From assembly GCF_030182585.1 (NCBI RefSeq), contig NZ_JARXOW010000001.1:2418001-2482000 (forward strand): 64,000 nt of DNA, in the 5' to 3' direction. Both the position numbers and the translations under genes were made by a program. This document shows, piece after piece, positions 10,493 through 18,615 of the stretch; the first letter of the stretch is position 1; each line of letters opens with the position of its first letter. The notes beneath the pieces are model-generated. The model worked only from the letters and a program-made list of their open reading frames with translations. It had not been told where the DNA came from and did not search any database. The stretch comes from Pedobacter faecalis (lineage in GTDB: Bacteria; Bacteroidota; Bacteroidia; Sphingobacteriales; Sphingobacteriaceae).

Positions 10493-11475
10493 GATTCCTG
10501 ATATTTATCTGCGATTTCATCCAGAATGCTGTGGATGGTGCTGATGTCTTCTTCTTTGACGAGTTGCATGCGATAGGGTTTAAAGTCGGGCAGCCCTTTG
10601 AAATAGTTGGCGTAATGCCTTCTCATCTCAAATATTCCAACCCGCGGTCCTTTCCATTCGATAGATTTTTCGAAGTGTGTACGGCATACAGAAATACGCT
10701 CTTCGATAGTGGGTGGAGGGAGAACCTGACCTGTGTCGTAGAAATGGCGTATTTCCCGGAAGATCCAGGGATAGCCGATAGCTGCTCTTCCGATCATGAT
10801 TCCGTCAACTTCATATTCCAGGCGCCAGTCTGCCGCCTTTTGGATGCTATCTACATCTCCGTTACCAAAAATAGGTATCTTGATTCTTGGATTCCGCTTT
10901 ATCTTTCTTATAAGGGTCCAGTCTGCCTCCCCTTTGTAGAGCTGGGCCCTGGTTCTACCATGTATGGTAAGCGCCTGGATGCCTATATCCTGAAGTCTTT
11001 CCGCAACTTCTTCAACGTTTTTGGTGTTGTCATCCCAACCCAAACGGGTCTTTACGGTAACGGGTAAATGTGTAGCCTTTACTACCGCGTCGGTCATCTT
11101 AACCATTTTATCTATATCCTGAAGGAGGCTTGCACCAGCTCCGCGACAGGCAACGTTTTTAACCGGGCAGCCATAGTTTATATCCATCAGGTCTGGTCCG
11201 GCCAGGGTAGCTATTTCGGTAGCTTCGCGCATGTGGTCTATTTCACTCCCGAAGATCTGTATACCGATAGGGCGTTCGTATTCAAATATGTCCAGCTTAG
11301 CTTTACTTTTCGCTGCATCCCGGATCAGTCCCTCCGACGAGATAAATTCGGTATACATCATATCTACCCCGTTTTGTTTGCAGACAAAACGAAATGGCGG
11401 ATCACTCACATCTTCCATCGGGGCGAGCAATAATGGGAACTCACCCAGATCTATATTTCCTATCTTTACCGACAT
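10477..11475 (-). CDS. dusB: tRNA-dihydrouridine synthase DusB
   Basis: FMN-dependent reductase that makes dihydrouridine in the tRNA D-loop using NADPH. The TIM barrel opens with LLLAPMEDVSDPPFR at about residue 15. The catalytic cysteine lies in NYGCPVKNVACRGAGAS near residue 105, and VKTRLGWDD, TIHGRTRAQLYKGEADW and GNGDVDS are typical FMN- and RNA-binding segments. The 332-residue length fits DusB. The gene is first in an operon with apaG. A TACCTTTG -7 element inside a perfect palindrome lies just upstream. Confidence 0.96.
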   Translation of the reverse strand: MSVKIGNIDLGEFPLLLAPMEDVSDPPFRFVCKQNGVDMMYTEFISSEGLIRDAAKSKAKLDIFEYERPIGIQIFGSEIDHMREATEIATLAGPDLMDINYGCPVKNVACRGAGASLLQDIDKMVKMTDAVVKATHLPVTVKTRLGWDDNTKNVEEVAERLQDIGIQALTIHGRTRAQLYKGEADWTLIRKIKRNPRIKIPIFGNGDVDSIQKAADWRLEYEVDGIMIGRAAIGYPWIFREIRHFYDTGQVLPPPTIEERISVCRTHFEKSIEWKGPRVGIFEMRRHYANYFKGLPDFKPYRMQLVKEEDISTIHSILDEIADKYQESWLQQ

Positions 11476-11495
11476 TTTCTATCTTCAAGCCAAAT

Positions 11496-11515
11496 TTGAG
11501 TACAAAGGTACTCAA
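11496..11515 (-). promoter_or_regulatory. perfect palindrome containing the dusB -7 element
   Basis: Arms of eight bases (TTGAGTAC / GTACTCAA) are separated by AAAG. Read on the minus strand, TACCTTTG at 11503-11510 matches the Bacteroidota -7 consensus TAnnTTTG, 27 bases before the dusB ATG. No TTTG partner is seen at 20 bases. The right arm is 8 bases upstream of the divergent CPBP start codon, so the palindrome could be an operator for both genes or an RNA hairpin. Confidence 0.55.
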
Positions 11516-11523
11516 TATGCATA

Positions 11524-12435
11524 ATGAATTTTATACAAAAAGATAAAGCGGAGAATACGCCCTATATTCAGATCGTTCTGCTGCTTGCCTATGCGCTGAT
11601 CGGCTTTGTCGTTTCGTCGGTAATTGCGATAGCCGTGCTGGTGGGGATGTATGGCATGGAAATGCTGACTAACCCCCTTTTGCTGACCAGTGGAGAAAAT
11701 GAATACCTGCCTGGTTTACGGCTGTTGCTTATCGCGAATTCTGTGGGCCTTTTCCTTTTCCCTCCGCTCCTTTTGTCGTTTACAGAGAAGCGGTCGCCTT
11801 ATGCTTTGTATCATTTTGAGCCGCTTCAACTGCGACTGTTTGCTATGGTATTTGGAATTGTACTTGTGTCGATGCCCTTTATGGAATGGGTAGCCATTGC
11901 AAACCAGAAAATGGTATTGCCCTCTTTCTTGCAGGATTTGGAACGCTGGATACGGATGAAGGAGGACGAAAACATGCGTACCACGCTGATTTTGCTGAAA
12001 ATGGCGTCTGTAAAGGATCTGTTGATCAATCTTTTCATGATAGCCCTGCTGCCTGCCCTTGCGGAAGAGTTGATGTTCCGGGGCGCCGTGCAGCGCATTT
12101 TCGGGAGATTTTTTAGCAATATACATGTGGCGATATGGCTTTCAGCAATATTGTTTAGTGCAATCCATGTGCAGTTTTATGGTTTTGTTCCACGTATGTT
12201 GCTTGGTGCAGCCTTTGGATATCTGTACTTCTGGAGCGGAAGTTTGTGGTATGCCATTGTTGCGCACGGCTTGAATAATGCCTACGCGGTACTGGCGGCC
12301 TGGTATATGCAGCAAAAAAATATACCATTATCGGAAGATTCAGTGAGCACTCCTCAATTTACCTGGTATGCATATGTGGTAAGCTTTGTGCTGACGATAG
12401 CTGCATTCCGCTACTTTAAAAAACAAGCCAAATGA
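11524..12435 (+). CDS. CPBP family intramembrane metalloprotease
   Basis: A 303-residue polytopic membrane protein of the CPBP (Abi/CAAX-protease-like) family. The catalytic motif EExxxR is in ALAEELMFRGAVQRIF near residue 185, followed by the second motif SAILFSAIHVQF with its histidine and the third, IVAHGLNNA, with HxxxN. Hydrophobic helices cover most of the chain from about residue 15. The substrate is unknown; family members cleave prenylated or other membrane proteins, or confer bacteriocin immunity. Its last codon and stop overlap the cdsA start (ATGA), so the two are translationally coupled. Confidence 0.9.
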   Translation: MNFIQKDKAENTPYIQIVLLLAYALIGFVVSSVIAIAVLVGMYGMEMLTNPLLLTSGENEYLPGLRLLLIANSVGLFLFPPLLLSFTEKRSPYALYHFEPLQLRLFAMVFGIVLVSMPFMEWVAIANQKMVLPSFLQDLERWIRMKEDENMRTTLILLKMASVKDLLINLFMIALLPALAEELMFRGAVQRIFGRFFSNIHVAIWLSAILFSAIHVQFYGFVPRMLLGAAFGYLYFWSGSLWYAIVAHGLNNAYAVLAAWYMQQKNIPLSEDSVSTPQFTWYAYVVSFVLTIAAFRYFKKQAK

Positions 12436-13241
12436 AAACACGGGCAATTACTGCATTTTTTTTTACGATCGTCATGCTGGGCTCTATCCTGCTGGGTGGC
12501 TATACGTTTACGGTGTTTTATTTGTTACTAAGTCTGGCAGCACTGCTGGAATTTTTTAAGCTGATAAAAACGTCTGGCATCAGGCCGCACAGGAATGTTG
12601 CACTGGTGGCAGCGGCACTTATTTTCTTAATGACAGCGGGCTTTCATTACCTGAAATTTGAGTCGAAATTCCTTTTCCTGCTGGTACCGCTGATTTTTTC
12701 AGTTTTTATCACGGAGTTGTATAAAAAGTCCAAAATCCCTTTTGCGAATATCTCTTACACTTTTGTTGGCTTTATTTATGTAACCATCCCCTTCTGTTTC
12801 TTCTTCTCACTCGGGTTTTTGTATAATGGGAATTCCTACAGTTTTCATCTGCCTCTTGCGTTCTTACTGATGCTGTGGGCAAGTGACACGGGCGCTTATC
12901 TGTTTGGTGTTAAGTTTGGCAAAACGCGATTGTTTGAGCGCCATTCTCCTAAGAAGTCCTGGGAAGGACTGGGCGGCGGAATGCTGACGAGCCTGCTGGT
13001 TTCCTATAGCATATCACTTTGGTTTACCGAGATAAGTTTACTTGTATGGGCGGGTATGGCCTTTTTAATCGTTTGTTTTGGAACGCTGGGCGATCTGGTG
13101 GAGTCGATGCTGAAGAGAAGTCTGAACGCAAAAGATTCGGGATCTTTACTGCCCGGTCATGGTGGAGTGCTTGATCGTTTCGATGGGTTATTAATCGCCG
13201 CACCGGTGGTGTATGCCTATCTGTATCTGATTATAAACTAG
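12432..13241 (+). CDS. cdsA: phosphatidate cytidylyltransferase CdsA
   Basis: Integral membrane enzyme that makes CDP-diacylglycerol from phosphatidate and CTP, the entry to phospholipid head-group synthesis. The protein has 269 residues with about seven hydrophobic helices. The family signature is at the C-terminus (LLPGHGGVLDRFDGL, about residues 236-250), preceded by SDTGAYLFGVKFGKTRLF and SPKKSWEGLGGG. It overlaps the CPBP protease gene by 4 bases. Its 3' end overlaps the convergent 418-residue gene by 11 bases. Confidence 0.96.
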   Translation: MKTRAITAFFFTIVMLGSILLGGYTFTVFYLLLSLAALLEFFKLIKTSGIRPHRNVALVAAALIFLMTAGFHYLKFESKFLFLLVPLIFSVFITELYKKSKIPFANISYTFVGFIYVTIPFCFFFSLGFLYNGNSYSFHLPLAFLLMLWASDTGAYLFGVKFGKTRLFERHSPKKSWEGLGGGMLTSLLVSYSISLWFTEISLLVWAGMAFLIVCFGTLGDLVESMLKRSLNAKDSGSLLPGHGGVLDRFDGLLIAAPVVYAYLYLIIN

Positions 13242-14487
13242 ATTCATGCGGGTGTGCAGCCTGTCCGGTAAAATATTCGGCATCTGCCAGGTATTTCAAT
13301 ATGGATTCAGGGTCCTTGTCGCTTATCTCGTGCTGGCTAAACTCCTGCAGGTGGCTCAGCTTAAGCAGTGAACCGCAACCGGCATCAGTAAATAGTTTGC
13401 TCAGCTTTTCGTTCTGATGGATATGATAGGCGTTGAAGGTCGACAGTTTATCTATCATCAAATGTTTTTTGTCTTCCTTCTCGAGGTCTATAAGCTTTTG
13501 CAGTTTCCGTCCTTCCGGGGTGTTGTCATTCGTCAGGAACAGGAATGTGCGGATAATAAATCGATTATCGTCTAATGTAACCAGCAGGTAACCCACTTTT
13601 TCATCTGATATGTAAAATGGTACCAGGCTTCGGGAGTTTTCCCGGTGGTACTCGATATCATCTTGCTCAAAGGTTAGAAATACGATAGAATGCATGATAC
13701 CAGGGGTGATGTCAATTCGTTCCTGAAGCCTGTTTAAAGCGTGCTGCTGGATGTATACATCGAGCGGCATGTCAATGCCCCGCGATTGAAATCCTAGCTG
13801 AGAAGGCTTTATTTTTGACCATACCTGCTTAAGTTCAGGGTCGACCCATCCGAGACGGTATACGACGCGTTTTTCGCCGTCGATGATCATACTGCTCTTT
13901 TCTGTTTTGAACTCATGGATCATGATGTCATTATGCTGGCTGAGCATATTGCAGGCCGCTGTCTGATTGATGTCTGCCTTAATGATACTTCGGTTATAAT
14001 CGCTCAAAAAGAGTGTTACATCCTGCATAAGTGTCGCCATCATATCCATGATCAAATCGTGGCTTTCTGTTTCGGGAAAATAGTCACTAAGCGATTCGCG
14101 GACCTGATCGGCATGTGCAAAGTAATTGTCGGACATGACCGATACGTAGTTGATAAGAATCAGCCCTTCGGAGAAAAGCAGGTTTAACGGTACTTTGTTC
14201 CCGTTGGTAAGTCCGATGAACTGGTCTTCCATAAACCTGTTCATGAGTTTGTTAAACTGTATAACGAGGGACTTGGACATATCTGACCCCGGCGCGGCCT
14301 TGGCTTTGAGGGCCGGGTATCTGGATTCATATATTTGTTCAAGTGCTGCGGGAGGGAATTTTTTAAATATGCCCGGACCCGCAAGCATGTCGCACATGTA
14401 GGCGATGCGCTCCATAAAACGCTTCTTGTGCCGCATGGCCTGCGCTTTGGCTTCTGCTGGGTTATACTTCTTTTTTGCTTTGGCCAT
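13231..14487 (-). CDS. conserved hypothetical protein, unrecognised, with HA-x3-RLQER motif
   Basis: A 418-residue soluble protein that I do not recognise as a whole. The N-terminus is very basic (MAKAKKKYNPAEAKAQAM), followed by a mostly helical region to about residue 210. From about 250 a segment reads YIQQHALNRLQERIDITPG and then several beta-like strands (VGYLLVTLDDNRFIIRTFLF). This HA...R..ER-then-strands pattern recalls small RelE/DUF4258-like domains, but that is only a pattern resemblance. No signal peptide or TM helix is present. The gene starts 15 bases downstream of mfd on the same strand, so it is probably co-transcribed, which hints at a nucleic-acid-related role without proving it. 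Confidence 0.75.
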   Translation of the reverse strand: MAKAKKKYNPAEAKAQAMRHKKRFMERIAYMCDMLAGPGIFKKFPPAALEQIYESRYPALKAKAAPGSDMSKSLVIQFNKLMNRFMEDQFIGLTNGNKVPLNLLFSEGLILINYVSVMSDNYFAHADQVRESLSDYFPETESHDLIMDMMATLMQDVTLFLSDYNRSIIKADINQTAACNMLSQHNDIMIHEFKTEKSSMIIDGEKRVVYRLGWVDPELKQVWSKIKPSQLGFQSRGIDMPLDVYIQQHALNRLQERIDITPGIMHSIVFLTFEQDDIEYHRENSRSLVPFYISDEKVGYLLVTLDDNRFIIRTFLFLTNDNTPEGRKLQKLIDLEKEDKKHLMIDKLSTFNAYHIHQNEKLSKLFTDAGCGSLLKLSHLQEFSQHEISDKDPESILKYLADAEYFTGQAAHPHESSL

Positions 14488-14502
14488 GAGTCTCAGGTTT
14501 CT

Positions 14503-17500
14503 TTAATGCAATACCATTTCGAGCATTTCCACTGCTTCGTCTACTGTGTTTAAGTTATCAAAAGCGATGCGCAAACTGTCTTTAACTTCTTTAAGATTGC
14601 ATAGTCTGGGATGCATCTGCGCAAAGTGCAGAATCTTATTGAATGTATTGGAATCAAAAAAAGGTGATTGCTTATCTGACACAAAGTAACCACGTAATAT
14701 TCCTTTTTTGAACGTTATTTTTTCAAAGGCAAGTTTTTTAGCCACCCATTGTAAACGTAATACGCTAAGCATGGTTTGTACCTGCTTAGGAACCGGACCA
14801 AATCTGTCGCGCAGGGATTTTTCAAAGGCTTCCAGCTGTGTGTTATCCTCTATCTTCGATAGTTCTGTATACAGATTATACCGCTCGGTGATGTTGGTTA
14901 CATAGTTGTCCGGAATGTATAACTCCAGATCAGTATCTATTTGAGTGAAGGTTACAAACGGTTTTTCCGGCTGATCTTTGAACAGGTCTTTAAATTCATC
15001 GTCCTTTAATTCCTGTATGGCTTCGTCGAGTATTTTGTGATACATCTCAAATCCGATTTCGGCAATAAAACCACTTTGTTCTGCTCCCAGGAGGTTACCG
15101 CTGCCGCGGATATCCAGATCGCGCATAGCAATATTGAAACCACTGCCCAGATCGGAAAACTCTTCAATGGCGCTGAGGCGTTTTCGTGCTTCAGAGGTTA
15201 GTGTGCTGAGCGGAGGACTAAGCAGGTAGCAGAACGCTTTCTTATTGGAACGGCCTACACGACCACGCATCTGGTGCAGATCGCTTAACCCAAACATATG
15301 TGCATGATTAATGATGATGGTGTTCGCGTTGGGAATATCGAGGCCTGCTTCGATGATTGTAGTTGCTACAAGTACATCTTTTTCTCCGTTTATGAAGTCG
15401 AGCATAACATCTTCAAGCTGGTCGCCATCAAGCTGACCATGAGCAATACCTATGCGTGCCTTGGGCACCAGTCGCTGTATTAACCCGCCAAGCTGGGGCA
15501 GGTCGTTTACCCGGTTGTGGATGAAAAATACCTGTCCACCACGGTCAAGCTCGTACTGGACCGCCTCCTGGATCAGTTTATCATTGAATACGTGCAGTTC
15601 AGTATTTACCGCCTGCCGGTTTGGCGGAGGCGTACTCATAATGGAAAGATCCCTGGCGCCCATCAGGGAGAAGTGAAGCGTACGGGGAATGGGCGTAGCA
15701 GTAAGCGTAAGTGTGTCTACATTGACTCGTAACGCCCTCAGTTTTTCCTTTGAGGAGACACCGAATTTCTGTTCCTCATCGATAATCATAATGCCAAGGT
15801 CCTTAAATTTCACATCCTTACTTAATAGTCGGTGCGTGCCAATGATAATATCAACCTTTCCTTCTGAAACTTCCTTCAGCGTGTCTTTAATCTGTTTGCT
15901 GGTTTTGAAGCGATTTATATAGTCCACTTTACAAGGGAAGTCTTTTAAGCGGCTTGAAAACGTTTTGAAGTGCTGTAGTGCCAGAATTGTGGTGGGGACA
16001 AGTACTGCTGCCTGCTTGCCGTTTGCGACGGCTTTGAAAGCCGCACGAATGGCTATTTCGGTTTTGCCGAAACCTACATCGCCACATACCAACCGGTCCA
16101 TAGGATGCGGGGCTTCCATATCCCTTTTGACGTCGCTCGTGGCCTTTACCTGGTCGGGGGTATCCTCATAAATAAACGAGGCCTCAAGCTCTGTCTCCAA
16201 AAAGCCATCGGGAGCGAAAGCGGTACCGACCTGAGCTTTGCGCATGGCATAGAGCTTGATCAGGTCGCGCGCAATGTCTTTAACTTTTTTTTTTGTTGTT
16301 TTCTTCAGCTTGTCCCAGGCTTCCGTCCCAAGCTTATTCATTTTGGGAGCCGTGCCGTCTTTGCCGGTGTATTTGGCAATACGGTTGAGGGAATTGATAT
16401 TCACATACAAAAGATCATTATCGGCATAAACAAGCCGGATCATTTCCTGTGTCTTTCCGTTTACATCTACTTTTTCCAGCCCAGCGTATTTTCCTATTCC
16501 GTGATCGATATGGGTGACATAGTCGCCAGGTTTGAGATCGCGCAGCTCTTTCAAGGTGATCGCCTGACTTCGATGGTAGCCTCTCTTTAGCTTATATTTA
16601 TAAAAGCGGTCGAAAATCTGATGATCGGTATAAAACGCAACATGTTGACCAGCATCGATAAAGCCCTCCCTCAAAGAGATATTTACCGGCGTAAACCGTG
16701 CTGTTTTGTCGATATCATCCAGAATGGCATATAATCGCTCTGTTTGTTTGGATGAAGCGCTGAATATGAAATTGTGAACGCCTTCTTTTTCGTTTGCTTT
16801 CAGGTTGTGAATAAGCAGTGAGAAATCTTTGTTGAAAGATGGTTGAGGTCTTGTTTCGAAGTTGAGGAGGTGTTCAGTTTTATAAAAGAACTGTTTTCCA
16901 AACTCGATCAATGTGAAATCCTGCAGCGTGTCAGCCAGCATCTTTTCGTCTGAAAAAGCGAATTTCGGATCAATCCAGTCGGCGTTTTCCTGTTTTTCTT
17001 TACTGGGAAGTGCTTTCCAAAGCTCTACAGCTTTCTTGTATCCGGACTTCGTGATGTCGAGCGTAAATTCCACGTCTTTGAACCACAGTTGCGTGTCGGA
17101 ATCGATATAATCCAGCAGACTGATGTTGTTCTCGGTAAGATATTTGGACTGGACGTTTGGAATGATCGTAAGCAGATTAACCTCCTCCACAGACAATTGG
17201 CTCTCTATGTCGAATGTTCTTATGCTTTCCACTTCATCGCCGAAAAATTCGACGCGATAGGGAAGATCATGGGAGAAAGAAAATATGTCTACAATACCTC
17301 CTCGTATAGAAAATTGTCCGGGTTCATAGACGAAATCGGTTCTTTCAAAATCGTAATCTATCAGAAATTCATTTATGAAGTCTATGCCGAGTTTGGCGCC
17401 AAGGCTAATCTCAAGTGTGTTTTTTTCAAGTACTGACCGATTTATAACCTTTTCCGCCAATGCTTCGGGGTAGGTGACCACCATGCGTCCGTATTCGGAA

Positions 17501-17844
17501 TGATGGTTGAGCTCGTTGAGCACTTCTGCCCGCGCCAGCACGTTTGCCGTATCAACCTGGGTGAATTCAAATGCTTTACGAAATGAGGATGGAAACAACA
17601 GCACTTCGTTGTCGAGTATACTCTCCAGATCAGATTGGAAGTAGGCTGCCTCTTCCCTGTCGGGCAAAACAAAGAGCATGGGTTTATGCAGCATGAAATA
17701 GCTGGCGACAGCAACAACGACGTCTGATGACCCGACCAAACCACGCATTTGAACCTTTGTTCCCTTGCCTGTATTCAACGACTTCGCAAGGGCCTCTACC
17801 CTGCTGTCCGTCTTGTATCTGTTAATGAGGTCGCGGATATTCAC
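14503..17844 (-). CDS. mfd: transcription-repair coupling factor Mfd
   Basis: SF2 translocase that removes RNA polymerase stalled at DNA lesions and recruits UvrA. The 1113-residue protein shows the UvrB-like N-terminal module (residues about 1-330, including FVYEPGQFSIRGGIVDIFS), the RNA polymerase-interacting domain (DYVTHIDHGIGKYAGLEKV near 490), and the motor with Walker A GDVGFGKTEIAIRAAF, the DEEQ box IIDEEQKFGV, TATPIPRTLHFS and QMRGRVGRS. The C-terminal TRCF domain is complete. The start is GTG at 17844, because the next in-frame methionine falls inside the first domain. A TACATTTG box lies 4 bases before the start. Confidence 0.97.
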   Translation of the reverse strand: MNIRDLINRYKTDSRVEALAKSLNTGKGTKVQMRGLVGSSDVVVAVASYFMLHKPMLFVLPDREEAAYFQSDLESILDNEVLLFPSSFRKAFEFTQVDTANVLARAEVLNELNHHSEYGRMVVTYPEALAEKVINRSVLEKNTLEISLGAKLGIDFINEFLIDYDFERTDFVYEPGQFSIRGGIVDIFSFSHDLPYRVEFFGDEVESIRTFDIESQLSVEEVNLLTIIPNVQSKYLTENNISLLDYIDSDTQLWFKDVEFTLDITKSGYKKAVELWKALPSKEKQENADWIDPKFAFSDEKMLADTLQDFTLIEFGKQFFYKTEHLLNFETRPQPSFNKDFSLLIHNLKANEKEGVHNFIFSASSKQTERLYAILDDIDKTARFTPVNISLREGFIDAGQHVAFYTDHQIFDRFYKYKLKRGYHRSQAITLKELRDLKPGDYVTHIDHGIGKYAGLEKVDVNGKTQEMIRLVYADNDLLYVNINSLNRIAKYTGKDGTAPKMNKLGTEAWDKLKKTTKKKVKDIARDLIKLYAMRKAQVGTAFAPDGFLETELEASFIYEDTPDQVKATSDVKRDMEAPHPMDRLVCGDVGFGKTEIAIRAAFKAVANGKQAAVLVPTTILALQHFKTFSSRLKDFPCKVDYINRFKTSKQIKDTLKEVSEGKVDIIIGTHRLLSKDVKFKDLGIMIIDEEQKFGVSSKEKLRALRVNVDTLTLTATPIPRTLHFSLMGARDLSIMSTPPPNRQAVNTELHVFNDKLIQEAVQYELDRGGQVFFIHNRVNDLPQLGGLIQRLVPKARIGIAHGQLDGDQLEDVMLDFINGEKDVLVATTIIEAGLDIPNANTIIINHAHMFGLSDLHQMRGRVGRSNKKAFCYLLSPPLSTLTSEARKRLSAIEEFSDLGSGFNIAMRDLDIRGSGNLLGAEQSGFIAEIGFEMYHKILDEAIQELKDDEFKDLFKDQPEKPFVTFTQIDTDLELYIPDNYVTNITERYNLYTELSKIEDNTQLEAFEKSLRDRFGPVPKQVQTMLSVLRLQWVAKKLAFEKITFKKGILRGYFVSDKQSPFFDSNTFNKILHFAQMHPRLCNLKEVKDSLRIAFDNLNTVDEAVEMLEMVLH

Positions 17845-17848
17845 ACTA

Positions 17849-17856
17849 CAAATGTA
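17849..17856 (-). promoter_or_regulatory. TAnnTTTG -7 element 4 bases before the mfd start
   Basis: On the minus strand TACATTTG is followed by TAGT and the GTG start of mfd. If used, transcription would begin at or next to the start codon. No TTG is seen at the ideal 19-22 base spacing (the nearest is at about 25). Confidence 0.4.
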
Positions 17857-17920
17857 AGACTTATGAGTATTTTAGCTGTAACAATGGTCCTATTAATCAA
17901 TCTTAGTAATAAATTGCATC

Positions 17921-18244
17921 ATGAAGTGGTTTAGCCAGATGCCTTTGGAGCTTACTTTCTGGGTGATGGCGATTGTGCTTCTGGCGACTGCAGAACCGGT
18001 AACCCACCACGACGCAAATCATTTGACATTATGTCCGGTGGCGTTGCTTGGTCTGGACTGGTGTCCGGGTTGTGGGATCGGGAGAGGAATCACTCAAGTG
18101 CTGCATGGTAATATAACGGAGAGCTGGAATCATCACAAACTGGCCATTCCTGCACTACTGGTCATCGCATGCCGGATTGTTGATCTTAGCGGATTTAGAG
18201 GAAACCATTTAAATATTATATCAGGAGGAAAAAAAAATGTATGA
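17921..18244 (+). CDS. DUF2752 membrane protein
   Basis: A 107-residue small membrane protein of the DUF2752 family, function unknown. The signature CPVALLGLDWCPGCGIGRG is at about residues 34-52, with the conserved cysteines. Hydrophobic helices flank it at about 9-25 and 72-88. The stop codon overlaps the start of the TM2 gene by 8 bases, and the pair appears to be one transcriptional and translational unit. Pairs of DUF2752 and TM2 proteins are frequent in Bacteroidota. Confidence 0.85.
   Translation: MKWFSQMPLELTFWVMAIVLLATAEPVTHHDANHLTLCPVALLGLDWCPGCGIGRGITQVLHGNITESWNHHKLAIPALLVIACRIVDLSGFRGNHLNIISGGKKNV
18223..18228 (+). promoter_or_regulatory. strong Shine-Dalgarno site for the TM2 gene
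   Basis: AGGAGG is followed by 8 bases, all A, and then the ATG at 18237. This is a textbook ribosome-binding site, unlike nearly all other genes here. It decides the start of the TM2 gene inside the end of the DUF2752 gene. Confidence 0.75.
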
Positions 18245-18596
18245 TTCACCATTTATGACATTGCCCGGGATTACACCTCAAGAGTATTCCTATTTACAAA
18301 CAGCGACTACGGGGTTCAGTGACCAGCAGTTGAGGGGATTTTTGATGATATATGGCAGTAAACGAAGAAATCCTGACGATATGGTTCTGTACGCGATCCT
18401 TGGTTTTTTCGTTCCGGGCTTACCGAGATTTCTTGTTAACCAAATTGGGATGGGTGTCCTCTATTTTTTCACGCTTGGATTGTGCTTTATTGGAACGATC
18501 ATAGACCTGGTAAATCATAAAAACCTTGCATTTGAATATAACCAGCGTATGGTATTTGAGAGCCTGCAAATGGTGAAGATGGGTAATATACATTGA
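18237..18596 (+). CDS. TM2 domain-containing membrane protein
   Basis: A 119-residue protein. Its N-terminal half is soluble (about residues 1-45) and it ends in a TM2 hairpin with two hydrophobic helices (about 50-72 and 76-97) joined by a short turn. The segment AILGFFVPGLPRFLVNQIGMGVLYF matches the TM2 pattern when read as two adjoining blocks. Its function is unknown. The start is set by the AGGAGG site at 18223 and overlaps the preceding DUF2752 gene. A Nif3-like gene follows 20 bases later. Confidence 0.85.
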   Translation: MYDSPFMTLPGITPQEYSYLQTATTGFSDQQLRGFLMIYGSKRRNPDDMVLYAILGFFVPGLPRFLVNQIGMGVLYFFTLGLCFIGTIIDLVNHKNLAFEYNQRMVFESLQMVKMGNIH

Positions 18597-18615
18597 CGAT
18601 ATGTATATTTAGTGC

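Noticed and set aside
16105..16590. 161-codon plus-strand open frame inside mfd
   Set aside because: Shadow of the mfd motor domain; no independent support.
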